A stretch of DNA of 49,499 nt from Hahella sp. HN01 (GTDB taxonomy: Bacteria; Pseudomonadota; Gammaproteobacteria; Pseudomonadales; Oleiphilaceae). The stretch is taken from contig NZ_JAHMIN010000002.1 in assembly GCF_018986435.1 (NCBI RefSeq), positions 251,469 to 300,967 of the forward strand, read 5' to 3'. Below the pieces are notes generated by a model. That model did no database searches, was not told the DNA's origin, and saw only the letters and a program-made list of their open reading frames with translations. The position numbers and the translations under genes are program-made. Below, one piece after another: positions 17,994-25,927 of the stretch (positions are counted from its first letter, which is position 1; the number at the start of each line of letters is the position of its first letter).

Positions 17994-19363
17994 AACGCAG
18001 AGGGGTGCAACCCAGTCCGCAGTTACTTTACTGCGGGCTCGCCGTCACGCTTGCTCTGCTGTGCTGGCAGGGCTATGAGCTGTGGACAGGCGACGGCGAT
18101 TGGCTGCCGGCGCCAGGGAGCGAGGTCGGCGAGGGCTTTTTCAATGTGCTGATGGGGCTGGCGACGGTGGCGGTCCTGCTGCTGGCGGCGGATCTATTCG
18201 TGTCCTGGCGTCTGCCGTCGGCGCAGATTCACCGGGAAGTGCGCCACAATCTGGCGCTGGATCAGTGGATTCCCGTCAAGCTCACTATAACTCATGACTT
18301 TCCTTACGCGGCCACGCTGGAAGTGCATGACCATATTCCGGTGGATTGCGAGTTCGAAGGACTGCCCTTGGTTGTGCCAATGGAGCCGGGTCACCGCACG
18401 ACTGTGGAGTATCGACTGCGGCCCCGTCGCCGCGGCCCCCTGGAATTAACCCGGGCGGAAGTCCGCGTGCGTTCGGTGGCGGGATTCTGGTTGCTGCGCC
18501 AGACCCATTTGGTGGAAACCTCCGCCAAGGTGTTTCCAGACTTCGCCTCCATTGAAGGCTATCAGTTATTGGCCACGGACAATCACACCAGCCAGATGGG
18601 CATCCGCCGCAAGCCGCGTCGCGGCGAAGGCATGGATTTCCATCAGTTGCGGGAATACCGGCAGGGAGATTCGCAGCGGCAGATCGACTGGAAAGCCACT
18701 TCCCGTCGCCAGAAATTGATTTCCCGGGAGTATCAGGACGAGCGCGATCAGCAGGTCATACTGCTGCTGGATGGCGGTCGCCGTATGCTGACGCAGGATG
18801 GCGTGAGTACGCACTTCGACCACTGTCTCAACTGTTTGCTGATGTTGTCCTATGTCGCCTTACGTCAAGGCGACGCGGTGGGCATGATGAGTTTCGGCGC
18901 TTCCGTAAAGCATGCGTCGCCGATCAAGGGCGCCACCAATATCAATCGTCTGATCAACCACTTCTACGACTTTTACCCGGATAAGTCCGCGCCGGATTAT
19001 CTGGAGGCGGCCCGCGAGTTAATGCAGCGATATCGCAAGCGTTCTCTGGTGGTGCTCACCACCAACCTGAGGGAAGAGGACAGCGACGACATCATCAACG
19101 CCTGTCGGCTGCTGCAAAAGCGTCACTTGGTGCTGGTGGCGAATCTGCGTGAGGAAACCCTGGATCGGACGCTTGCGGAGGACGTGCGCAATTTCGATCA
19201 GGCGGTGGTTTACGCCGGTGTGGTGGACTATCTGCGTCAGCGGGACAAGCTACAGGAAAAACTGCGCGCACAAGGTCTGTTTTTCGTAGATTGCGCCCCC
19301 AGCAAGCTCACCGCTCAGGTTATCAACAGCTACTTTTCCATCAAGCGGGCGGGCTACCTCTAG
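17990..19363 (+). CDS. DUF58 domain-containing protein (MoxR partner)
   Basis: This is a 457-residue protein with two N-terminal membrane segments (about residues 12-26 and 45-68). An extracytoplasmic or linker beta-rich region follows, then the DUF58 domain at about 205-300, with MGIRRKPRRGEGMDFHQLRE, YRQGDSQRQIDWKATSRR and VILLLDGGRRM. The last segment resembles the metal-site strand of von Willebrand A domains. DUF58 proteins are the usual vWA-like partners of MoxR ATPases. It is the last gene of the overlapping set; the next gene starts 229 bases on, behind a structured leader. Confidence 0.9.
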   Translation: MKRRGVQPSPQLLYCGLAVTLALLCWQGYELWTGDGDWLPAPGSEVGEGFFNVLMGLATVAVLLLAADLFVSWRLPSAQIHREVRHNLALDQWIPVKLTITHDFPYAATLEVHDHIPVDCEFEGLPLVVPMEPGHRTTVEYRLRPRRRGPLELTRAEVRVRSVAGFWLLRQTHLVETSAKVFPDFASIEGYQLLATDNHTSQMGIRRKPRRGEGMDFHQLREYRQGDSQRQIDWKATSRRQKLISREYQDERDQQVILLLDGGRRMLTQDGVSTHFDHCLNCLLMLSYVALRQGDAVGMMSFGASVKHASPIKGATNINRLINHFYDFYPDKSAPDYLEAARELMQRYRKRSLVVLTTNLREEDSDDIINACRLLQKRHLVLVANLREETLDRTLAEDVRNFDQAVVYAGVVDYLRQRDKLQEKLRAQGLFFVDCAPSKLTAQVINSYFSIKRAGYL

Positions 19364-19465
19364 CCCCCTTGACGCGCTTCGGGGTGGGCTCTGCTATGCT
19401 TGCATCTGTCCAAGCATTTATTCGCGTAGCAATGATATTCGTATGTTAATGGCGTGTTAATAAAG

Positions 19466-19592
19466 AGGCGCAAGGATGCGCCTGCGCGGCGGCCAGCCGC
19501 GGGAGGCTGGGCCTGACATATGCAGACCCTGTCGTTGCAGACAAATAGAAGGAAGCTATTTGCCTGCCTGATTAATAATAGGAGCCTGTCAC
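19466..19592 (+). promoter_or_regulatory. Structured leader with CsrA/RsmA-like GGA hairpins
   Basis: The untranslated stretch before the GTG at 19593 holds three hairpins. AGGCGCA-AGGA-TGCGCCT (19466-19483) is a perfect 7-base stem whose loop region reads CAAGGATG, the preferred CsrA/RsmA recognition core. CGCGGC-GGCCA-GCCGCG (19485-19501) competes with CCAGCC/GGCTGG (19493-19510), so two alternative folds exist. AAATAG-AAGGAAG-CTATTT (19543-19561) again shows GGA in a loop. The ribosome site AATAGGAGCC also carries GGA. Binding by CsrA is an inference from these motifs. Confidence 0.5.
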
Positions 19593-20369
19593 GTGTCCGA
19601 CCCCAATCCTTACCAATCGCCGTCCTCAGAAGTGATGGATGAATCCAATTCGCCCGGCGTACTGGGTCCGCCGCAAAGCATGCCCGCTGGCTGTGGCTGG
19701 AGCTGGATTGCGGAAGGCTTTGCAATATTTCGCGCCGGTCCAGGGCCTTGGATGGGCATGATGATCGTGTACGTTCTGATCATGTTTGTGGTGGGGATTT
19801 TGCCTTTGATCTCCATTGTTCTGGTGAATATTCTGGCGCCTTTGCTGATGGCGGGTTTTATGATCGCCAGTCGCAGAGGCGCGACCTCGGGACGCATTGA
19901 GTTTGCCGATATGTTCGCCGCCGTGCAGGGAAAGTCGACGCCGTTGATTCTGTTCGGCCTCATCGTTTTGGGATTCTCCGCATTGATTATGATCATCTGC
20001 GGCGTATTGTTTTTTTCCTCGGTGGCGGACTCCATGGACGCGGCGCAGTTCGGCGGCGCGCCTGACGCCAAGTTCCTGCTGGCGGTTCTGATCTATCTGG
20101 GATTATTAATACCGCTGATGATGGGCGCCTGGTTTGCGCCGGCGCTGATCGTATTTCACGATCTGGGCCCCTGGGACGCGTTCACTACGAGTTTCAAAGG
20201 CTGTTTGGTGAATATCATTCCGTTTCTGCTGTATGGAATCATTTCTCTCATACTCATGATTCCGGCGATGATTCCTCTTTTTCTGGGAATGCTGGTGCTG
20301 GGACCGACGCTGATTGGCTCGATCTACGCCGCCTACAAGGATATTTTTCTGGTCACCGAGCAACAGTGA
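19593..20369 (+). CDS. BPSS1780-type integral membrane protein
   Basis: This is a 258-residue inner-membrane protein that starts with GTG 19593 behind TAGGAG. The N-terminal 40 residues are soluble and rich in Pro and Ser (DPNPYQSPSSEV). The segment GWSWIAEGFAIFRAGPGPWM introduces the family core. About five to six hydrophobic helices follow, including MMIVYVLIMFVVGILPLISI, ILFGLIVLGFSALIMIICGV and IIPFLLYGIISLILMIPAMI. I recognise it as a BPSS1780-family membrane protein of unknown function. It is convergent with the minus-strand gene ending at 20385. The GGA-hairpin leader suggests post-transcriptional control. Confidence 0.78.
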   Translation: MSDPNPYQSPSSEVMDESNSPGVLGPPQSMPAGCGWSWIAEGFAIFRAGPGPWMGMMIVYVLIMFVVGILPLISIVLVNILAPLLMAGFMIASRRGATSGRIEFADMFAAVQGKSTPLILFGLIVLGFSALIMIICGVLFFSSVADSMDAAQFGGAPDAKFLLAVLIYLGLLIPLMMGAWFAPALIVFHDLGPWDAFTTSFKGCLVNIIPFLLYGIISLILMIPAMIPLFLGMLVLGPTLIGSIYAAYKDIFLVTEQQ

Positions 20370-20384
20370 GCGGGCCCTGGATTC

Positions 20385-21290
20385 CTAGGGTCTGATGCTG
20401 CGCAATAGCGTCAGCAGGTCGGGCGCCAGTTGCGCGTAGCTGGCCAACAGGCCGGCGGCGTCCAGGGCGTCGGCTTTGCTGGCCAGGGCATTCTCCTGCA
20501 CCTGATCCACCAGTCGATGCAGATAGCGTTCTCCGCGCAGACGGTTCACTGCGATTTCCGATATCGGCGCCAACAGAGGCGCGATGGCTATGGCGGCGAC
20601 TACGCCGGCGGCGGCTCCGCTCCAGGTCACCCAGGCGGGCGCGCCGGCCCATTGCACCCAGAGCGCCCCCCACCAGGACTGCTGCGCCAGATACAGGCTG
20701 CTCGCCATGGCGCTGCCGGTGGCGACGGCGCTGCCGAAGGTGGCTTGTCCGCCGAGACTCTTGCCCAGCGCGCCGATCAACAGAAATACCAGTAGATCGC
20801 GTCCGCCTTCCCGGGGGCCGCTCAGAGACTGCATACGCTGACTCAAAAACGACTGAATCTCCTGCTGATGGCCCTGCATATGCGGCTGACGCATCAGCTC
20901 GCCGCATTCCTGCAGTTCTGGAATATGGCGCTCCATAAGACGTTGAATCTGGTTTTGCAAAGCGGGCAGTTGCAACAGCTCTTCTGTGATGATGCGCAAC
21001 ATCGCCTGCTCCTTACCTGACAGCTCCGCCTGCGCTGCCGCCTTATTGCGGCGTATCAGCTTGCCGGCGACGCGGACCAGCCCCCGCGGCAGGCTCATCA
21101 GGTCCGCCGGGATATCACGGCGATGGGTCCAGTGGCGCCGCAGAATGGCTTTGGTGGAAGACATATGCTCCGCGTACACCTGGGGAACGCGGGCATGGGC
21201 TTCAGTGAAGTGACGCAGGAGCGTTTGTTCAATGTCCTGCTCAAGCTGATCTGTGGCGGAAGCGTCTGACACGGTGAGGGCGCTGCTCAA
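20385..21290 (-). CDS. Hypothetical membrane protein, distal to the glucosylglycerate genes
   Basis: This is a 301-residue protein that I do not recognise with certainty. Residues 1-160 are soluble, helical and rich in Gln, Glu and Arg. Two hydrophobic hairpin segments follow at about 167-200 (LLVFLLIGALGKSLGGQATF) and 213-245 (a Trp/Ala-rich stretch ending AGVVAAIAIAPLLAPI). A 50-residue helical tail ends the protein. It lies 69 bases downstream of the GH13_18 gene on the same strand and could be the last gene of that operon, or independent. No catalytic motif is visible. Confidence 0.7.
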   Translation of the reverse strand: MSSALTVSDASATDQLEQDIEQTLLRHFTEAHARVPQVYAEHMSSTKAILRRHWTHRRDIPADLMSLPRGLVRVAGKLIRRNKAAAQAELSGKEQAMLRIITEELLQLPALQNQIQRLMERHIPELQECGELMRQPHMQGHQQEIQSFLSQRMQSLSGPREGGRDLLVFLLIGALGKSLGGQATFGSAVATGSAMASSLYLAQQSWWGALWVQWAGAPAWVTWSGAAAGVVAAIAIAPLLAPISEIAVNRLRGERYLHRLVDQVQENALASKADALDAAGLLASYAQLAPDLLTLLRSIRP

Positions 21291-21359
21291 AGTAATGGGT
21301 TAATGCGCTCACGATTTTACCCTATCGCGCCGCAAACCGGCATAGCGCTTTGTTTTCCC

Positions 21360-23102
21360 CTACAGCCTCACGTTGGTCAGCCAGATGTACTGGTAGGGAC
21401 GCAGGATAATCTGGCCTACCCGATCCTCGAACGCCTGCTCGGAAATCAAATCGAACCACTGATCGGTGGAGATCAGGTTCAGCTCCGCCAGATTAATCGT
21501 CTGCGGCTGATCCGAAACGTTATGAATGGCGAAGATGCTTTGCATGCGATCCTGGCTTTGACGCCAGAATGAGAACAGCGCATCTCCGGTGTGCAGAGTG
21601 TATTGCGTGGCGTTGGGATGAAAGGCCTTTTGGCGCTTGCGGGTGGCGATCAGCTTCTGCATGGCGGCGAATACTTTCGGATGATGTCCATCCCCTTGCA
21701 GCGCCTGCTCCAGATCCTGCTGACGCCAGATATGACGATTGATGGAGCGGAACTGACCGGTGTGCTCCACCCGCTCATGATCATTTTCGGTTCCGACCAG
21801 ACTGTGAATATAAAACGCGGGGACGCCCTCCAGCGCCAGCATGATGGCGTGGGCGCATAGGTAACGGGCGAAGCCCAAATGGTCGGGGCCATGCTGCACG
21901 GTGCCGCTGAGCGCGTTCCACAGACTGATGTTGATCTCATAGAACTTGGGCTGGCCATCGGGACCGGTGCGGGCGCTGGCCTTGCCGCCGAACTTCTGCA
22001 TGGTGGACACCAGCGCATCCAGCTCCCACTCGCTCAGCAAACCCTCGGTCGGGCGCAATCCCACGCCGTCATGGGAGGCGATGAAGTTCAGATAAGTGGT
22101 TCCCTGTTGCGCCGGCGGCATGCTCATCAGCCACTTCTTCAGGTACTCGCAACTGCCGGTGACCAGACTGTTGATTAGTAATGGCGGCAGGGAGAAGTTG
22201 TAGATCAGATGGGCTTCGTTGGCGTTGCCGAAATAGGTCAGGTTTTCGTGGTTGGGAATATTGGTCTCGGTAATGATGACCGCGTCATGGGCGCGATGCT
22301 CGATCAGCAGGCGCAACAGCCGGATCATCTCATGCGTCTCCAGCAGGTTGATGCAGGAGGTTCCGGGGACTTTCCAGAGAAACGCCACCGCATCCAGCCG
22401 GAACCAGCGCACGCCTTTGTCCAGATACAGGCGCAGTATGCGCAAAAACTCCAGTAACACCTGTGGATTACGGAAGTTCAGGTCGATCTGGTCATGGCTG
22501 AAGGTGCACCAGACATGACGGACGCCGTCAGCCGTGGCGACTTCCCGCAGCAGCGGTGAGGTGCGCGGCCGCACCACCTGAGTTAAATCCGTGTCGGGGG
22601 CTGCCTCTACAAAGTAATCGGCGCCGGGCGTCTGTCCCGCTTTGTAGTTCTCGAACCAGAGCGAACGGCTGGAGCAATGGTTGATGACCAGATCTCCCAT
22701 CACCTTGAACTCACGGGTGAAGGCGGCGATATCCTCCCAATCGCCGAGGGCGGGATTCACGGTGGTGTAATCCATCACGCTGAATCCGTCGTCGGAGCTA
22801 TAAGGAAAAAACGGCAGAATATGCACGATGCTGATGCAGTGCCTCAGCTGGCGGCGTAAAAACTCATGCAGGGTCTGTAGTGGCGGCTCGTTATCGCTGC
22901 GTAGCGTATCGCCGTAAGTGATCAGTACGGCGTCTTCTTGAGACCAGGGGTTGCGGTGAGGCTGGGGAGGCGGCGCGTTGGGCTCCAGTCCGAATGTGTC
23001 CAGACACTCTTTGACGAAATTAAGCGCGTTGACGTCCGGATACAGCGTTTTGATGTGCTCCATCAGGCGCTGCTCCAATTGAGTGAGCGAGGCGTGCTCC
23101 AT
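21360..23102 (-). CDS. GH13_18 phosphorylase, probably glucosylglycerate phosphorylase
   Basis: This is a 580-residue cytoplasmic enzyme of the sucrose phosphorylase subfamily (GH13_18). The catalytic set is complete: nucleophile Asp237 in RWFRLDAVAF, acid/base Glu279 in IITETNIPN, and Asp345 in FIASHDGVGL. These enzymes cleave a glucoside with phosphate to give glucose 1-phosphate. Because the gene follows a glucosyl-phosphoglycerate synthase and a phosphatase of the same pathway, glucosylglycerate is the likeliest substrate rather than sucrose; relatives such as E. coli YcjM act on glucosylglycerate. Substrate is inferred from context. The start at 23102 has GGAG about 13 bases upstream. 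Confidence 0.85.
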   Translation of the reverse strand: MEHASLTQLEQRLMEHIKTLYPDVNALNFVKECLDTFGLEPNAPPPQPHRNPWSQEDAVLITYGDTLRSDNEPPLQTLHEFLRRQLRHCISIVHILPFFPYSSDDGFSVMDYTTVNPALGDWEDIAAFTREFKVMGDLVINHCSSRSLWFENYKAGQTPGADYFVEAAPDTDLTQVVRPRTSPLLREVATADGVRHVWCTFSHDQIDLNFRNPQVLLEFLRILRLYLDKGVRWFRLDAVAFLWKVPGTSCINLLETHEMIRLLRLLIEHRAHDAVIITETNIPNHENLTYFGNANEAHLIYNFSLPPLLINSLVTGSCEYLKKWLMSMPPAQQGTTYLNFIASHDGVGLRPTEGLLSEWELDALVSTMQKFGGKASARTGPDGQPKFYEINISLWNALSGTVQHGPDHLGFARYLCAHAIMLALEGVPAFYIHSLVGTENDHERVEHTGQFRSINRHIWRQQDLEQALQGDGHHPKVFAAMQKLIATRKRQKAFHPNATQYTLHTGDALFSFWRQSQDRMQSIFAIHNVSDQPQTINLAELNLISTDQWFDLISEQAFEDRVGQIILRPYQYIWLTNVRL

Positions 23103-23217
23103 AATTTTGCAGTTCTCCTGGTCGGAAAAGAGGGTTATCCCAAGGCGTCACCTACAGCATAGTCTGTGACTGGATGGTTCGGGCGTCTCCATGGCGACGC
23201 CGAAACCCCAGTGGACT

Positions 23218-24444
23218 TTACTGGACGGCGAACTCCCGCATGTCGGCGTCAACGGCGTCATAAAGGCGCGTCAGCACGCTGGGGAAGGCGCTGATGACCC
23301 GGTTCCATGACGGGATGAACGGCGCTTCCATCGGATGCTCCAGAAAGTACTCGCCCGCCTTCATGATATTCTTGGCGAACAGCTCTACGGCTTGTTCTTC
23401 ATGGTGCACGTCGAGGGCCAGACCATTGATTTCGGCGTCGTTGCGATAGGTCTCCACAAAATCCAGCGCAATGCGGAAATAGCAGGCCTTGATGGTGCGG
23501 AAGGTTTCCTGATTGAAGACGATGCCCTGGGTGGCCAGCTTGCGGAACAGGGCTTTGGTGATGTCGATGGACATTTTCGACAGCCCGGTGTCGTCGTTGT
23601 CTGCGGACAGGTCCTGGTGCTTGTGGTCGTAAACGTCGGCGATGTCCACCTGACACAAACGGTTGGTGGAGTAGTTGCGCTTCATTTCGCTGAGGACGCC
23701 GATCTCCAGGCCCCAGTCGCTGGGGATGCGAATGTCGTTGATCACGTCTTTGCGGAATGAGAACTCGCCGGCCAGGGGATAGCGGTAGCTGTCCAGATAG
23801 TCGAGGAAATCCAGGTGGCCGAGTACTTTCTTCAGCGCCCGCAATAGCGGCGTCACCAGCAGACGGCTCACGCGGCCGTTAATTTTGCCGTTGGCCACGC
23901 GGGCGTAATAGCCTTTGCAGAATTCATAGTTGAAGTTGGGATTGGCCACGGGATAAATCAGGCGCGCCAGTAACTCGCGGTCATAAGTGACGATATCGCA
24001 GTCATGCAGGGCGACGGATTCGCAGGCCCCGGAGGCCAGCACATAGCCGAGGCAGAACCAGACGTTGCGCCCCTTGCCCGGTTCCCGCGGCGACAGCGAC
24101 TCCTGCTTCAGTTCCGCGTCGATGGCGCGCAGTCGGGGACCGTCGTTCCACAGCACCCGATGGCGCTGCGGCAATGCGGAGAAGAACTGCAGAGCTTCCC
24201 GGTACTGCCCTTCATCCGCCCGGTCCAGACCAATGATAATTTCCTCCAGATAAGGCACTTTGCATAAGTGTTCCAGGATGCGCGGCATGGCTTCGCCCTG
24301 CAGCTCTGAATACAGGCAGGGAAGCACCAGCGCCAGGGGTCTGTGTTGAGAAAATGCGACCAGTTCCCGCTCGATATCCTCCAGTGGACGACGGGACAGG
24401 TTATGCAGGGTGGTTACTATGCCGTTTTGATAAAAATCGCCCAT
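23218..24444 (-). CDS. GT81 glucosyl-3-phosphoglycerate synthase-like glycosyltransferase
   Basis: This is a 408-residue cytoplasmic glycosyltransferase with a GT-A fold. The metal-binding DxD is Asp148-Cys149-Asp150 in VALHDCDIVTYDREL, preceded by EEIIIGLDRADEGQY and GKGRNVWFCLGYVLASG. It closely resembles the GpgS type that joins NDP-glucose to 3-phosphoglycerate, giving glucosyl-3-phosphoglycerate, the precursor of glucosylglycerate or of mannosylglucosylglycerate. It sits between the phosphatase gene (70-base gap) and the GH13_18 phosphorylase gene (115-base gap), all on the minus strand. The glucose versus mannose donor cannot be told from motifs alone. Confidence 0.85.
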   Translation of the reverse strand: MGDFYQNGIVTTLHNLSRRPLEDIERELVAFSQHRPLALVLPCLYSELQGEAMPRILEHLCKVPYLEEIIIGLDRADEGQYREALQFFSALPQRHRVLWNDGPRLRAIDAELKQESLSPREPGKGRNVWFCLGYVLASGACESVALHDCDIVTYDRELLARLIYPVANPNFNYEFCKGYYARVANGKINGRVSRLLVTPLLRALKKVLGHLDFLDYLDSYRYPLAGEFSFRKDVINDIRIPSDWGLEIGVLSEMKRNYSTNRLCQVDIADVYDHKHQDLSADNDDTGLSKMSIDITKALFRKLATQGIVFNQETFRTIKACYFRIALDFVETYRNDAEINGLALDVHHEEQAVELFAKNIMKAGEYFLEHPMEAPFIPSWNRVISAFPSVLTRLYDAVDADMREFAVQ

Positions 24445-24514
24445 GCTTGATCCTCTTTATTGTCGGCGTGCGTCCCCTGAATGAAGCCGGAACGCCGCAG
24501 CATTCCGGCGCAGG

Positions 24515-25351
24515 TTACGAACGCATGGATGGCGCGTTCAGCGACTGTTGCGACGCAAGCACCTGTTCTACGGCTTCGGCCCAGCCTTCGGGACCGAACT
24601 TCTTGGTCAGGATGCGCTCCTTGCGCTCCAGGGAGGGCGGCAGATGCGAGGGAGAACGCACTACCACCGCAATATCCGCGGCGTTGAGCATGGCGATGTC
24701 ATTATGGCTGTCGCCCAGGGCCATGCTGACCGGCGTTTCGCCGCAACGTTCGGCGTAAAGCTCCGTCAGCCACTGCATGGCGGTGGCTTTATTGAACTGC
24801 CCCATCACATGCAGGAAGCGGCCGCCGCGTAAAATTTGCAAACCAGTGTCATTGAGTTCAGCGGTAAACTGTTTCAACGCCGTCGGACTGTCCTCCCAGA
24901 CCAGCGGCTCCGTGAACTCGCGTTGCTTGGCGAGGGCCGCATCGGCTTTGGATAAACCAGTGAGCGACGCCACCGTTTCGGCGTCCATTTCGTAAAAGCT
25001 CTTGAATCCGTAGGAGCCTTTAAACTCCTGCAGAACATCCAGAATATGCTGACGGCTGGGACCGAAGCTCTTGGCGTAAAACTCTTCGCTGACATGCGCG
25101 CCGCAGAAGGGCTCCTGGAACTGGGACTTGGGCAGATACACCGCGGCGCCGTTCTCAACGATGAACGGGTCTTGATGATGCAGTCTTTGGCGTAATGCGC
25201 GCAGTTCGGCGTAAGTTTTACTGGTGTTCCAGACGCAGGGAATGCGCCATTGCTTTAACTTGGCCAACGTGGGTAATGCTGAATCCGCAGCGTAGGTGTG
25301 GTGATCGAGCAAGGTGCCGTCCAGGTCGGTGTAGATAATTAGCTGGCTCAT
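24515..25351 (-). CDS. Mannosyl/glucosyl-3-phosphoglycerate phosphatase (HAD-IIB)
   Basis: This is a 278-residue HAD-superfamily phosphatase of the MPGP type. Motif I is IYTDLDGTLLDHHTY with Asp9 and Asp11, the NTSKTYAEL segment carries motif II, Lys188 is a candidate motif III lysine, and motif IV is ALGDSHNDIAML near 211-222. It would remove the phosphate from glucosyl- or mannosyl-3-phosphoglycerate made by the next gene. It is the first gene of the presumed osmolyte operon, preceded by 576 non-coding bases. The GpgS-like neighbour makes a GpgP role more likely than a strict MpgP role. Confidence 0.88.
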   Translation of the reverse strand: MSQLIIYTDLDGTLLDHHTYAADSALPTLAKLKQWRIPCVWNTSKTYAELRALRQRLHHQDPFIVENGAAVYLPKSQFQEPFCGAHVSEEFYAKSFGPSRQHILDVLQEFKGSYGFKSFYEMDAETVASLTGLSKADAALAKQREFTEPLVWEDSPTALKQFTAELNDTGLQILRGGRFLHVMGQFNKATAMQWLTELYAERCGETPVSMALGDSHNDIAMLNAADIAVVVRSPSHLPPSLERKERILTKKFGPEGWAEAVEQVLASQQSLNAPSMRS

Positions 25352-25927
25352 ATCGTTCCCACTGGGACTATCGTCCGGTTGATGTCGTTGTGACGGTGTT
25401 TCTGCAAATCCGATACCAGCTTCCCGGCAGCATGTATGTTTCTCGCTTTCGTTCCTTATTCGATCTGGTCTGGTATGGCATGACGGTGCGGAGAATCCCG
25501 ATTAGTGCGTTGGATGCGCCCTAAAAGCGGGCGCCAAAGGGGCGCAAGCGCCAGGGCGCCTTATTTTGGTGCGCGTAACGCAAGAAAATCTGTTCTCTTT
25601 TTCTTTTACGCTTCCGGGCGGGTTGGCGCAACAGGATGGCGGATGCTGGCGTGAGTCAGCCGCTGAGAGGAATACACACAATCAGCTACAAATTTCTGCA
25701 TGTCATCCATATATAAATTAAGCTATAAGAAACGGATTAATAAATCAGCCATACGGAAAAGGCGCCTGCGGCGCGCGCGACGAAAAGCTTACATAAATCG
25801 TTAACGGTAAACGCATAGCTGAAACTCACGAAACATCCCGCCGGCAAGCGCCCAAGGCGCACGAACCGAAACAGCGTCGATGGAAATGACGAAAATCTCC
25901 ATCTGCGCTTAACTGAATCGGGTACGC
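25352..25927. other. Long intergenic region with GC-rich palindromes and AT-rich promoter zone
   Basis: This 576-base gap separates the divergent osmolyte operon and HD-GYP gene. No gene-like frame is visible. GC-rich hairpins cluster at 25516-25560 (GCGCCC-7 bases-GGGCGC, GGCGC-AA-GCGCC, and flanking GGCGCC copies), followed on the plus strand by TTATTTT. An AT-rich zone at 25680-25760 probably holds the divergent promoters. The palindromes could form in the long leader of the osmolyte operon. Confidence 0.45.

Noticed and set aside
12504-19363. A MoxR-vWA type anti-phage defence system
   Set aside because: The cluster has no nuclease, deaminase, protease or other effector, and its partners are widespread housekeeping-like membrane families. 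An envelope role fits better.
19440-19592. A c-di-GMP (GEMM) riboswitch in the leader
   Set aside because: The conserved GEMM blocks such as GGGCAAACC and GGTAGGTAGC are missing; the GGA hairpins fit CsrA binding better.
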